NCBI GenBank assembly: GCA_914767715.1
Contig: OU612070.1
Coordinates: 5,783,501-5,847,500 of the forward strand
DNA length: 64,000 bases
Origin: Membranipora membranacea
Lineage: Eukaryota; Bryozoa; Gymnolaemata; Cheilostomatida; Membraniporidae
Direction of reading: 5' to 3'
Made by a program: the position numbers and the translations under genes
The notes under the pieces: generated by a model
What the model saw: the letters and a program-made list of their open reading frames with translations, nothing else
Databases searched by the model: none
Told to the model about the DNA's origin: nothing
In this document: in pieces, positions 45,733 through 58,364 of the stretch
Layout of the letters: each line of letters begins with the position of its first letter
Numbering within the stretch: position 1 is the stretch's first letter

Positions 45733-48480
45733 TCACACCTCTAGGGCTTGGTTGAGGGGTAGATCTACTTTTCCTAGGTCTTTCTGAAGGCGTTTTGCCC
45801 ATGTTATTCTCTGGCCTCCTCTGGGTTTCTTTGTTTCTGTGTTTATTATGTCGTTTAGGGCTTGGCTAGCTGGTGTTTCGGGGTTGAGACGATTTACGTG
45901 GCCAAACCATCTAACACGTCTTGCTGTTATTTGCATTCTCCATGGTATGCGGCCAGTTCGTCTGTACACATTTCATCTGATAACTTGTTCGGCCATCTGA
46001 TGCCGAGCATCCATCTTAAGATCTTGTGCCGGCAGCCGTCTATGGTGGTGGTATCATTTTCTCTCATTGTCCATATCTCACAGCTGTAGAGAAAGATGCT
46101 GCTGATCAGGGCGGTGAATATTTTGGCTTTCTGTTTTGGTTGGAGACTCCTATCATTGAAGACGGGCTTGAGGCGCTGGTATGCTGTCATGGCGTACTGT
46201 TTTCTTTGGCTAATATCGCAGGATGTGTCCAGGAGTGAGCCGAGGTACCTGCATTTCTGCCAGCTTCCGTTTTTGGTATCGATGTTTATGTTATACTTTT
46301 CAGTTTTTGATGGGGTGATGTTCAGGTTTCTTTCTGCCAGAAGTGTAGCTATCTTCTCAGGGCAATTTACTCCAATCCAGCACATATCGTCTGCATTATT
46401 GCAGTGATATCAGCACACCTTTTTTGTTGGATGTTTCTGGTTTCTTAGAGTCGATATGGTTGTCTGTTTTTTTGTGTTTGAATGGTATATAGGTATGGTC
46501 TTGCAGATCTGCGGAGCTCTTTTCTTCCTTAGGGGCCTTAAAAAGGTAGAGGGTGAAAAGAGTAGGTGATAGGCAGTCACCTTGCGGTGTCTCTATGTTT
46601 GTCACAAAGGACTTTCCTATTTTCTCCTTGATCTTTACAGCGATTTTTACATCTTCTATCAGGATCTTGATGAGATGGAGTTCATCAGGATTCAGTATTT
46701 CTCTCGGATCTTCAAGTATGTGGTTTCTATGTACGGTGTCAAAGGTGTTTGACATGTCCATCAGAAGTATCTGAGCTGCGTAATCAGTAGATATGATGGC
46801 CTTCTCCGCGATGATTTTCATTTTGAAGACTTGATTGGTTGTACTTCTTCCACTACGATACGCTGCTTGGATGGTAGGTATTTCTTTGTTTATTTTTTGT
46901 GCTATGAGCCCAAGGAGACAGATGGCAAGAATCTTCCTTAGGATAGAGAGTAGTATGATGAGTTGCAGGCTGCTGGGAGCGCCTTCGGGTTTGCAAAGCT
47001 TTTGGAGTGGGACTAGTAGGCCTAGTTTAATCTTCTGGGTACTGTCCTGTTTCGGTGATGGTATTTAGAATGTCTGCAATCTGGCTATGGATCAGGTCAG
47101 GTCCATGTTTGAGTTGTTCTGCCTTCAGTTCATCAGCCCCTGAGCCTTATTCCATCTGCTGTGTTCATTACTAGTGGTGCGGTGCTGTGGTAGATTGTAT
47201 TGCTCTTATCGTCTTGAACATTCGAGTTGAGTCATCTCTTGATTGTTTGATATTTGTTATTTGGTCATTTAGTTGTTGGTATTTATTCATTTAGTAGTGT
47301 TCGGTGGATGGTCTTGAGCTTTGCATTTCTTTCTTTTTGTAGTTCTTTTCTATTTGTCTGGTCACTCAGAGTGTTGATGATTGTTCCCAGCTTTTTCTTC
47401 TCTTCAGATAGCTTTTTCACTACTGGGTTTGTGCTTTGCTTTCTTTTGACGTAGCCTAGGGTCTCTATCGCTGCCTCTCGGTTTGTGTCTACGATGTTGT
47501 TCCATCTCTGCTGCAGGCTGATTTCTTCTTTCATGTTGTCAGGCGCATTTCTACAGCAAAGGCATATTTTTGGCTAGTTTATTTTTCTGTTAGTTTCTGC
47601 ATGTTTATTGTCTTCTTGAAAGTGCCACAATATTTTTGGGCTTAGTGGCGTATAGTGAGTCTGACTGGTCTGTGATCCGTCGGGGTTGTCAGTCCATTAT
47701 GTGCTTGGGCGTTCTTGACAAGCCATCGGTCCTTTCTCCTTATCTTGATGTAGTCAATCTGGCTTTGAAAAGGTTGTCTTCTGATGGTGCCATTCTTGTA
47801 GACTAGTTTCCGGTATGGGCTTTCCCAGGTGGCAACATGTCTGAGTTGGTGCTGGAAGAGTGGGTTGGTGAGTACTATGTCGTTTCGTTGACAGAACATT
47901 AGGAGTTCTTCTCCATTTGATTTGACTTTTCTTTTACCAGACATTTCCATGTTGTCTTTGTATCGGTGGTATGCTGAGCCTGTCTGTGCGTTGAAGTCAC
48001 CAGCAAGAATCAGTGTGTGGCGGTTTGGTATGATTTTAATCAGTGGCTCTAGCTTTTTGTAGAAATTGTCGCGTATTTCTGGATTTTTCTCACTGTTTGG
48101 GAGAGTGGGAGCATAGGCACATATCATGTATATTTTTCGTCTTGGTTTACTGAGTTCAAGTTTACACATACACAGTCTGGCAGACACTGAGAGGAAACTG
48201 ACCTTAGCAGAGTTGATTGTTATGATTGCGACTCCTGCTCTAGGTTCTGGTCGTTACCAAGGTTGTAGATGGTGAAGTGTGTAGTGTCATCAGTTATTGT
48301 GATGTTCTCTACTTCAGCTGTTTTACTTTGACTTGACTTTGCTTTTGAGCTGGTAGTTCTTCATGTCATCGGCAATTTAACTTTTCTTTGTTCAAAAGCC
48401 ATCGGTGTTAAGACTTCCATATCTGTGTGGTTGTTGCCTTCTGTTGTTCCTCTTGGTCGTGGTTTGTTTTGGTAAGGTCT
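45733..48480 (-). pseudogene. RTE-like LINE (endonuclease plus reverse transcriptase)
   Basis: 48480-48200 holds the start (RYGSLNTDGF; FTIYNLGNDQN) in broken frames. 48187-47642 is a clean endonuclease stretch with CAYAPTLPNSE, catalytic AGDFNAQTG, and TTPTDHRPVRL. 47534-47283 is the coiled linker. 46821-46396 has RT landmarks (LLMDMSNTFDTVHRN, TPQGDCLSPTLFTLYL). 46385-45927 has the thumb and connection (LNITPSKTEKYN, KCRYLGSLLDT, YSCEIWTMRE). 45969-45733 has the C-terminal tail (ARRVRWFGHVNRLN ... RGGQRITW). The order and tail match the RTE type. The catalytic YADD-type box falls in a break near 46400. Confidence 0.8.
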
Positions 48481-48499
48481 TGTTTACTATGAGTGATGA

Positions 48500-50455
48500 G
48501 TTGGTGGGTGCATGAGGCTGTTGTACACTAAAATTGGGGTTAAAAGCAGTAAAACACATTTTGAATTTAAAATTTCTGACTTGTCAGCATCAAAACCGGA
48601 AACGCTCCATTTAACTTGATGTCCCATGAATACAAGATCCAATATGGCAGCCAGTGGGCCTTGGGTTGCTTATATCATAAATTAGACTTACTCCCGATAT
48701 AATATATCTTCCATTTATATTCTGGAGCAGATGTTTGCACTTATCCAAGTACTCTCCCGTTACCTGAAATTAGGCCTTAGCAAATTCCATCTTGCACCAT
48801 GTTATGCTTATATCAAAATATAATCAACTTATACCAAAAGGGTGGGGGTCAACAGCATCACAGATACCATTTGTACACACTTTAATGATGCTTGATTATC
48901 AGCACAACCATTACATTGAGGATTAACTATTGGTTGCAGATAAGCGTTAGAAGCTTTTTCATGTTGTTTGATTTTAACTGGAGGAAATAATTTTTCTATC
49001 TGATAATTTTGCCTTTTTCCTTCTATATATACTGTTGTCATGTGGGCCTACATATTAAATCCCGTGCTTTCTGTCAAATAACTCAATCATCCTCCCACAC
49101 AAGACAGAACTTATTTTTGACCCACCATCAATATTAAACATTAAAAAATAAATTCAGTGAGTTATCATTTCAGAAGTCTGTAGCTTTCAAACAATCTTTT
49201 TTGTTACCTCAGGTCATAAGCACCATGGTAAATGGCTCTGCACAAGGACATATACGGTTCTGCCTCAACATTCCATGAATTACTTGGCAAATTTAAATTT
49301 TTCTATAGTCGCGGTTTTGGGCTGTCCTTTTGTAGTAGATATCTTCGCAAAGTTTAGAATTGCCTTCATCTACCTGGTACTGTAGAAGTTTTTCTAAGCG
49401 TTGTTCCTCCATTTTTTGCTCCTGCCAATGGTAATATTTCCAGATTATGGTCGATATCTGGTCGTTTTAAAAGATATACAATACATACTAGTAATCACAT
49501 GTTATGTATAAAATTTATTCCATGACAGCTGGACTGGTTATTAATTATGCTCTTATAATCATGGATTTCAAAAATCCCAGATAAATTGTCAAGTATTCTA
49601 CAGGTCTGATAATCAAGTTTCAGTTGGACGGTTTCTACAATTAAGTTAGCTTCGATCTGCTGTCATACCCAGACATAAAGGTGTGTAACTAAAAAACAGA
49701 TAGATGAACGCTCGCACAATCGAAAGGACACCTGTCACCATACTAGGCGGTCACAAACTTTTTCAATGTGTTTAAAAGGCGGGCTCAAATGTTTTTAAAT
49801 GGTATGAAGACAGAAAAAGTCAAAAGTTTATTGTCTACCAAAAAAAATGTATTATAATAAGGAATTCACTGATGATTACTCACCTCTAGCTTTGCCTCAT
49901 GTTTCACCACAGTCAGCGCACACAAGCCAGCGTGACTTCAGCAGCAAACTCAATTCTATCCCATCAAGTTCTATTTTACTGTTCAGCACTTTGACTGCTT
50001 TCAACTTTGCCCAATTCTCAGACTCAGTACTGGTCCAATAATAGATTCCGACACTCTTTTTTCAAAATCGGGTACATCACATATAAAAAAGACCGCTGTC
50101 AAACCTCCATGTTCCGTAATTCTCACAAGAAACATGTAAGTGTTTCGGAACACTGAAGCTGAGACTTGAATACGGAGGTATCATAAGGTTTATTAAAAAT
50201 TCTGCTCATTTTTAGACCAATCTATATGATTGGTTTGGTTTAAATATTATGATCACATCATATTAAATTTCTGAAAAACTGCTTAGTGAGACCTGAGTAT
50301 TTAAACTCTATAACAAACCTCAAACTTCCTTCCTTGACCAATACTTCACGACTCTTGTAAAGATAATACAGTGCAGTCCATGCCCTTTATAGCATATTTG
50401 TTACTTACAATATCCAATATGCCCAAAGGCTTTGAAACAGTAGAAAATGATATGT
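48500..50455. other. No supportable gene
   Basis: AT-rich DNA between the RTE element and the receptor gene's 3' end. Short frames only. Confidence 0.35.
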
Positions 50456-50460
50456 TGCAT

Positions 50461-50466
50461 TTTATT
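50461..50466 (-). terminator. AATAAA poly(A) signal of the Ig-domain receptor gene
   Basis: AATAAA on the minus strand about 65 bases past the stop at 50531. Confidence 0.6.
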
Positions 50467-50530
50467 CTAAAATCACAATGATTCAGTCACATTATTACTT
50501 TTCTGCTGGCTGACAAGTTATTTGTCTTTA

Positions 50531-53500
50531 TCAATATCTCCGTTTGCCTGCTGCGACAGATTTTCTATGATGTTTATGGCGATGTCTCCTCTCAGACCCA
50601 TTCCCCACAACACCAGGCCTTGTAAAGCCACTACCTTGTATGGTGACTAGTCTGGTTGGTGCTCTTTCAATAAATATGTAGTTACAAATACCGCGATATT
50701 TCTTATAATAGATCACGCCAGCTGCGATCAGGATCACCATCACTAGCAAGATAGAGGTCAATACAATTGAAGTAGCTGAGAGTCCATTTCCTGTTGTATC
50801 TTCTGAGCTGCGTGGTCTGCCTAAAAAAATTTCAGAGCAACTAAATTATCAAAATGTTTGTAGCGGCGTTGTTTGGCTCTTTGCTTGAACTGCGGTACTT
50901 TAGGTACTGTATGTCGGGTTTAAAATGGTTTTACCAGAGTTCAGCAGTACTGTCTTGTAAAGACAACTGAAACCCGAAAACCCGATCCCGCCCTGATTTT
51001 TGGTACCCATTCTAGCCCTACTCAAGACATATGTAAGATGCAATGACTCACCAGGGTCATACGACATTACAATAGACAGAATACAACACGACTGGCCAAT
51101 GAGCGTCAATGATTAGATAGCTACATACATACATACATACATAGTCTACCCATCTATTGTATTACTTGATCGTTCGAAATAAAGCTTTAGCCAAATAAAA
51201 CAACCCTTCTATCCATGATTAGACACTGTGTACTAAAGTTGTCTACCACAGTGAGACGGCCTTACATCCCAATATTACAACATGTATTGAGGACACAATG
51301 CCAAAATACTAATCAGTGTCTAGTCTAGTGTTGGGTATTTAAAAATTCCCTGCTAAATCCCTAAGGTATACATTATAAACATACCTGGAACAAGTACGGA
51401 ATAACAGATACTTGAGAGCTTCTTAGCCTGAAAGCAGCACAGAACACTAAGTGGTAAGTCACTGTTGTTAAAGTGTATTGTTCTCCCTGTAAATAAAGTC
51501 GAGTAAAGAATTCAGGTAATACCACCAGGGAAAGAATGCTTATTTTAGATCTAATGTACACATTCACGCACGCATTCACTCTCATATATGTATCTATAAA
51601 TATTTATTCTGGAAAGACTCATGTAGACTTATCAAACCAAATTTTTGTCTGATATAGTGAAAAAATCTGAAGCAGGAAGACACTTGGCTTCTTTCGCGGT
51701 TGGGGTTATTGAGGAACTGACTCTGGAAACAAATTAAATCAATAAATATGCATACCTATATAACTGATTGTCTTGCTACCAATATTGTAAGTACAGCTCA
51801 TACCATCTGCTCGTCCGTCTCCAATGGTTGCCACACTAAAACTTGTTGAGCCAGCCGATAGTAAACATTGTTGATGTTTTACATCCACCACTATATTCAC
51901 ATGAGAAAAATATTACAACACTAGGTTACATACTGCTGGCTACAAACTCAGATTCGTTAACATTTGCATTTGATTTCTAGCGCAATGGTGTGAATTCGGA
52001 AAAGCTTGTCCACTGAATAACCCATATCCGTACTACACAGGTAAATGGACAATGTACATATTAAAGCAACCTGTTCCTACATACACCATGGAAGGTACCC
52101 TCAGAAGCTTTTGCTTGTGGAAGTGGTTGAGAAGTTTGCCTTATACAAAAACAAAAGAAACTGGGAAAAACACTTGCAAGTGCTTACCTGCGATCAACTT
52201 GTCACTCAAATCATTTAGAAATGAAAGTCTGAAAGCCTGGTCATTCCTACCTGGAAGCTTTGCCATCTCCTCAGGACGAGTTGTATTTACAGATCTATCT
52301 GCAAAGGCATGACCATAATTGAATCTCCTAACTTCTTGTGATTGTCTATTGTCGCCGAAGTATCCAGTAGTATTAAGATAGCAAGATATCCGAAACTCCC
52401 TCTTTGGAAATGAGACACAAAACACTGACTCTGTAATAAATGGAAATTGCATATAATTGCAAAGTATGGTGCCCTGCAGGGATGCTCAAACATGGACCAA
52501 TCATAAAACAAATGTCTCTGATATCCGAAGAGAAATTACTAACCGCAGATCATCAAGGTACTGCAGATCGACATAGTGGCTAGGGAAGTTCAGAGATAGC
52601 AATTTTCTAGACCAATTGATATTGTTCCAGAAGTTTATATGCTGTTCTATACACAAGTATGATTTTAGTGAAACTGTTCAAACTATGTTAGATTATACAT
52701 ACGGTGTTTTGAAATGTACACTTGATGCCACCAGTATATGCTGCCATTGACTAGGGTACTCGGAATTCCAGGCAACTTACAGAAATGACAGATCGATTTC
52801 TTTTCCTCCAGAATTCTGTGATAAGATCTTTGGAGGTCGGAAATATCTGTCAATATAATTGAAGCAACCATCAGTCAATTCAATCTCCAAATCTCTCAAG
52901 TATATGAGATGAAGACTTTGAGTGTTTATGAAAGAAAAAAACAACCACTGCTCATATCAAAGTTATCTCATAGCAATGACCAACTTAACTAGATTTACAT
53001 TATTGAATCATATATAATTGATTTCAAAGATGCAGGGTCTAGAAAGGTCTAGGGCAGCCATGCTCAACCTCGGCCAAATTGGCCATTTCGGCCAAATGGA
53101 TCATTTTGTTCGGCCAAATGCCCCTGTTGAACCCACAAACGTCGCAATCTAGCGTTCCACTAACGTCGCAATCCCAAAAACGTCGCAACGAAGGGTTTTT
53201 ATAACGTCGTAAACCCACAAACGTCGCAATTTTTTAAACGTCGCAATAGCTCGAACCCACTAACGTCGCAAATGTCGCAACTCAACAGAAATGCTGAGTT
53301 CTCGCAATAAATCATCATCACCAATTTGCATCAAATGAGAAGACAACTCAGCAAAGTAGATAGGAGCAAAGGATTATCAAAAAACGGTGGGGAAATGAAT
53401 ATCAAAGTTATATATTGTGCTATGGATAATTGTTGAGTATTTTTCAGGTTATTATATTATATAATAATATAATAATAATGGATAATCAGTAGAATATGGC

Positions 53501-56500
53501 TACAGCAGATCTACTTAGCTCTTTTTTATTTTATTCATTGACCCCTCCTCCATACCATAGGTAGTAGGCATCCCACTTTATATTTAGGTAGAAAAGATAG
53601 ATACTGTTTCACCTGCTGGCTAGATAGAAAAAAGCAAGTTACATTTTTAGAGGTAGGACAATGGTCTTTGGATACCCAGACATAGTTGAGCTGCAAATTC
53701 TATCAATTGATTTCATTAATAAACAAGCAAATCACGATATCTCAAAAAATTCATCTGCTTGCTCCTTACCCTGTCATGACAAGCTTTGCCGGAGGGGTTA
53801 CCTCTCCTTCTAGCAATGCTTGTCAAGACTTCTATTTCAGAGAGTTAACAATAACAAATCAATAGGATAACGGATCCCATAATGCATTCTATGGAATTCC
53901 CAAACCATATTTATAATTTAGAATTTGACTTGAATTTGATTGGGAAACTCATATATTATATAACCATGGCCATAAACAATGAGTCCCTTGGTCACAAAGC
54001 GATATTAAATTCTGTAAATTTGCAATTGCACTATCATTGACCTGCAGTCCACAGTCAAGGCCTCTGCCCATAACTCAAAGATCTTCGACCAGGATTTGAG
54101 TTTACAAACTGCATTTAATTCTACAACCTATTTTTATAAGACTGTAAAAATTGAAAACGACAGGCTCAAAATCTTGTTCGAAGTTGCTCCAGCACTCTAG
54201 ATTACAGAGTGATGAAAACACAATTGCCATTGCAAGGTTCTAAAATTGTCACCTATTGTATGCTAATGCTTCATATGGTATCCAGTTTAGGTTTTTTATA
54301 ATGAAATTTATATGAAACCCATGAAGTTTCATTGTGGGAATGATGTAAAAATTCCTTAGTCAGTAGATAAAGGATAAGTCATTAAGAGATGAGGCGGTTC
54401 AGGCATAAATGATTTAATATTTTTTTCCAATTTCTGGTATTCCGAGTAATGCAAAAGCATACTTCAATCATAGCCTATATCAAACATGACAATATATTTC
54501 AAGCTTGACATGTATGCAGATATTCGCCTTGCTTGTGCTAAATCTTGATAAGCATCCCGTATAAGACAGCAGTAATGAATTCTGAGGTAACAAGTTTTAT
54601 CATGATTCTAGGAAGTTCAAAGATTTTCTCTGATAGAAATTGGTACAATATCCTCAATATTTCAACTCCCATAGTGTTTTGAAATCTGTATCCTCTACCA
54701 ATTGATATGTCACTATATCTGCTAGATGTTGATTAGCGTCCCTTTTATGACAGCATTAATGGATTCTGAGGTAACAATAAAAACAGTGAAAAAAATGATT
54801 CAAATAACCTGAGAGATACTCAACAATTACCCTTAGCACAATATTATTACGTGGATATTCAACTCCCCACCGTGTTTTGAAGTTCGTATGCTCCTATCTA
54901 CATCTCGCAACATATCATCATCACCAATTGCATCAAATGAGAAGACAACTCGGCATTTTGGTTGAGTTGCGACATTTTTGGGTTTCGACGTTAGTGGAAC
55001 TCTAGATTGCGACGTTTTGACGTTTGCGACATTTGTGGGTTCAACAGCCCCCTTACCACAGAAAAAAATGGAGACACATCTTCTCGTTTTGTTCAAAAGT
55101 GAAAAAATATAAAGGAAATTCCGCAGTATTCTGTCATAAGTCCAATTGTTGCTCTATTGTAGTAAATTGGTTGTATTCATAGATAGTAGGTAAACAGGTA
55201 AACTTAGGAAAAGAAAACCTTAACTTGCCATAATAGGATGAATATGCATTGACTCTATTGCTAACGAGTCCGTATGTTTGGTTATTGGTAGGGATTATGG
55301 ACAGATTATACTGATAATATACATTTTTCATTGCCGATTCATTCTACATGCTATAATGTTCAGATCTCAAATTTTAAACCGAAGCATGTGAGCTATCCTT
55401 CAGCACTATCACCTGGCTCAAAACACACCTCCACATCAATATGGACAAGGTTCGAAAACACAGCCTTGTAGCATGTTCTAAATTGGGTTTTGCCTTGTGA
55501 TGTTTCACTGTTGACAAGGTCATGGCGTCTCATCCAAAAAAATTCCTGTGTTAAAGTGTCCTCATTGCTCTAAGATGGTCACTAAAATTGAAATCTTGAC
55601 TAAAAATTGAGGGCACAAAATATTTTCTCATAATTCTATTCACGGACAATTCACCAAAATCAAATTTTTCTTGACTGTTGTAATCCTCTACTTCTCTGTA
55701 AGCAGTAAACTCAAGCTCTGTTTCCTAGTCATAGGACTCCAATGTGATCTTTTCAATCACTAACAAAACTTGCTATGCGCCATTTTACCATCCTCCGCAT
55801 TAACTTCACGGAATTATTCAATTCAGAGTATCAAACACAGAAGGGAGCCGATAGGATATTGTGTCGCTCACCTTTGCTAGTTACTCAGAGGTTCCTGTGT
55901 CTGATTGCTTGTTAGTTTTCTTTCCAAATAGGGCTGGAGTGCCTAGAAACTGCCTCTATTTTCAAAAAGTTTTCCAGGGAGGTCCCATACCCCTAGATGA
56001 GGACACCCATCCTCCAAACCAATGGACACAGGTCTGGATATTCCCCATTCTGTATCTCAAGTAAAATTTGCCGAAAAAGTGATGCGGCCAATTGGTAAGC
56101 TTCCCAACAAAAAACGACCAAACCTGAAAAAAGGTTGGGCATGCATGGTCTACGGTATATTATCTCCCCTGTTGCAGATGAACACTATATTATTATCTTT
56201 GACCAGGCTTTGTTTGACCATTGCTGTTTTGTAATAATTTCTAGTGTAAATATAGCAGCCTGGCTACTGCCCTATGCAAGCGAGGGCTAGGCTTACTGCT
56301 ATTCTGTTAGAGGACAATCATTTTAGTGTTAACCTGTCACAGGGGAGATGACATACTCTAGACCAGCTGTGGGCAACCTGCCGCCTTTTTGCCAGTGCGG
56401 CCTAATGGGTAATATTTTGCGGCCTAACTGTGGGCTTATGTCTGTGAAAATCATACACTCAAGTTTTAACTGTCATCTGGATGTCCAAGTATGCATTACC

Positions 56501-58359
56501 CTCTCCAAGAAGCATAATTCATTGTTGGGATATCAAAATATTGGCATTTTGTATCAACCATGTGCTATATTACTTACATGTTAGCAACTCAATGAAATTC
56601 CCAAGCCATTCTACACAAAAGCATCATAAAAGCACTGGTGCCAACTACTTGAATAAATACCCCAAACAATGAAGACATTGCCGTATCACTGGGAGAGAAA
56701 AGCAATTTAATCAATTCTTTCATGTTACAAGTGCTTCAGCATTTTGCCTGAAATGTTCCAGATTGAATCTCATTGACAAGTATGCAAATATTTACCGCAC
56801 CTCTTTAGCGCCCATCCTGCCCTTTGCCCTACTGCTTGAAACATTGGGATACAGCCATGTACACAACCGTTGCCCTGACACAAAACTTCAGTAGATTAGA
56901 TAAACAAGATGAATAGTTCTGTTAAACTGATGCGAGTTGAAAAATCTGATGCTTATTGCAACATAACAATAACATTTCTATCCACACATAAATCTGATTT
57001 AGTTTGTATAAAATACAGAGTGCGAAATTATACCTCGCGTTACAAGTTTATGCCGGAAAAGTATGTTGTGGCCTTTTGTGTTGATTCTGCATAAAATGCG
57101 GCCTTCTTCAAAAAAAGGTTGCCCATCCCTTCCTAGACCCTTATAGACTCTGGGTTTATGCACTTTTAAATCGATTACAACATCCACAAAGATAAATACC
57201 TTGGGCTTGCTGTTTAGTAAGAAAGAGAAGATTGGGCTGCCCTAAAGAGGTACACAAGTTGCCCGGAGTCCTCGTACTATCAGTGTGATACATCCTAGAA
57301 AACTAGAATGCATCCTAGAGGTGAGGCCAGAGAAGACCTCCTGAATGTAGATGTGCAGTGGGCTGCCAAAACTGAACTGGCACTAATCAGCCATTGGCAG
57401 TGACACTTTGATCTAAGCCAATACCTTGGGGCTTAGTGCAATATATTTTACGAGGTTCCCAAATTTATGACCACCCTTCCAAATACAGACAATCTCCCTT
57501 TGATTGGACAATGTCAAACAAGCAACGACAAGAATATAATAACACTTACATGGGTAGCGTACAGTTATAGACGGAGAAACATATATACTTCTATTTGCTG
57601 CCGTAAAGGTACAGAAATACTGAGATGAATAGCGCTTAGAGACTTCCTCGGACTTATTTATCACTGGAGACGTGATAAAGTGAAGACGATTTCTATTATC
57701 TCCGACCGGTCTTACAAGTCCGCCTGGTATGACAGGAGTCCAGTGCATATTGGTGTAGTTCATATAAAACCAGGTAAATTTTCCTTGCTGATAAGATGTA
57801 TTGCATATCAACTCAACGCCAGTGCCATATACCCAGTACTCTCCAGAAATGTTTGACTTGGAAGGAGAGCTTTGCACGTCAATGTTGACATGTTTTATGG
57901 TTCTGTCAAATGTGCATCGCGGGCACACAAATCTAATACATCCTGTCAATGAAATCGATATTTAGTCTTTTTTCTAGGAATGGGTGCTGAGGTTAGTGTG
58001 CCCATATGAAACAGGCATGTATGGGTATTATCGACATTATATCTAAGCTTAACCTGTTCAGAGTAGCGACGTGACTAATGGAAATTACAAGGAATGAACA
58101 CGTTGGTCAAGCTGAAAGTGTCTTCAGAATTCAATAGATATCCAGGGTAATTTCAGCTTACGTTATATAGTGCAGCTCCATGCTTTTTGCATTGTAACAT
58201 CATCAATAACTCAATATTCAGTTAGTAGAAGTTACAAGGTCTCATATGTGTATTTTTATGTTTTAGGCAAAACATAGTTACTGGAAATGTGGCAAGTTCC
58301 ATATTTCATTTGAAAATTTTCTACTTACCTGCAAAAAAGAGCACACAAACGAGTAGCAT
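50531..58359 (-). CDS. Seven-exon gene for a type I membrane protein with one Ig domain
   Basis: Coding exons, minus strand: 58359-58329, 57942-57550, 52846-52703, 52430-52188, 51890-51756, 51486-51385, 50820-50531. All six introns are phase 1 with GT-AG ends, and the joined frame is open for 445 codons. Residues 1-11 are a hydrophobic signal start (MLLVCVLFFAG). Residues 12-141 form an Ig domain: VELIC with Cys57, the core Trp68 in FTWFY, and Cys111 in YSSQYFC. Residues 142-350 are an ectodomain I do not recognise, with ten cysteines and N-glycosylation sequons (NTT, NNS). The transmembrane helix is about 366-388 (TSILLVMVILIAAGVI). The 57-residue tail is strongly basic (RRHRHKHHRK) with no consensus ITIM or ITAM. 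Intron 2 (4.7 kb) is full of transposon sequence. Expected role: cell-surface recognition or adhesion; ligand unknown. Confidence 0.7.
51122..51143. repeat. (ACAT)n microsatellite
   Basis: Five ACAT units in the last intron of the receptor gene. Confidence 0.85.
53122..55052. mobile_element. Probable DNA transposon in intron 2 with subterminal ACGTCGCAA repeats
   Basis: CTGTTGAACCCACAAACGTC near 53125 and the complement of CTGTTGAACCCACAAATGTC near 55045 are inverted ends. Both continue through GTTCCACTAACGTCG. The left subterminal region carries seven ACGTCG(C/T)AA words in about 140 bases (53139-53280); the right carries inverted ones (54967-55040). A direct copy of CATCATCACCAATT(T)GCATCAAATGAGAAG occurs beside each cluster. 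No transposase frame seen between. Confidence 0.5.
56367..57135. mobile_element. hAT-like MITE in intron 2
   Basis: The left end has CAGCTGTGGGCAACCTGCCG and the right end the complement of GGGATGGGCAACCT, with GCGGCC words near both ends. CTAGACC flanks both sides (about 56360 and 57135), a 7-bp match close to a hAT target duplication. Interior non-coding. Confidence 0.5.
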
Positions 58360-58364
58360 TATCG

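Noticed and set aside
52141-52452. Independent gene in the 52-kb region
   Set aside because: Its ends are splice sites and its phases match neighbouring exons, so it is exon 4 of the receptor.
55861-56234. Plus-strand frames inside receptor intron 2
   Set aside because: No start context, domain or splice partners; the intron is otherwise transposon debris.
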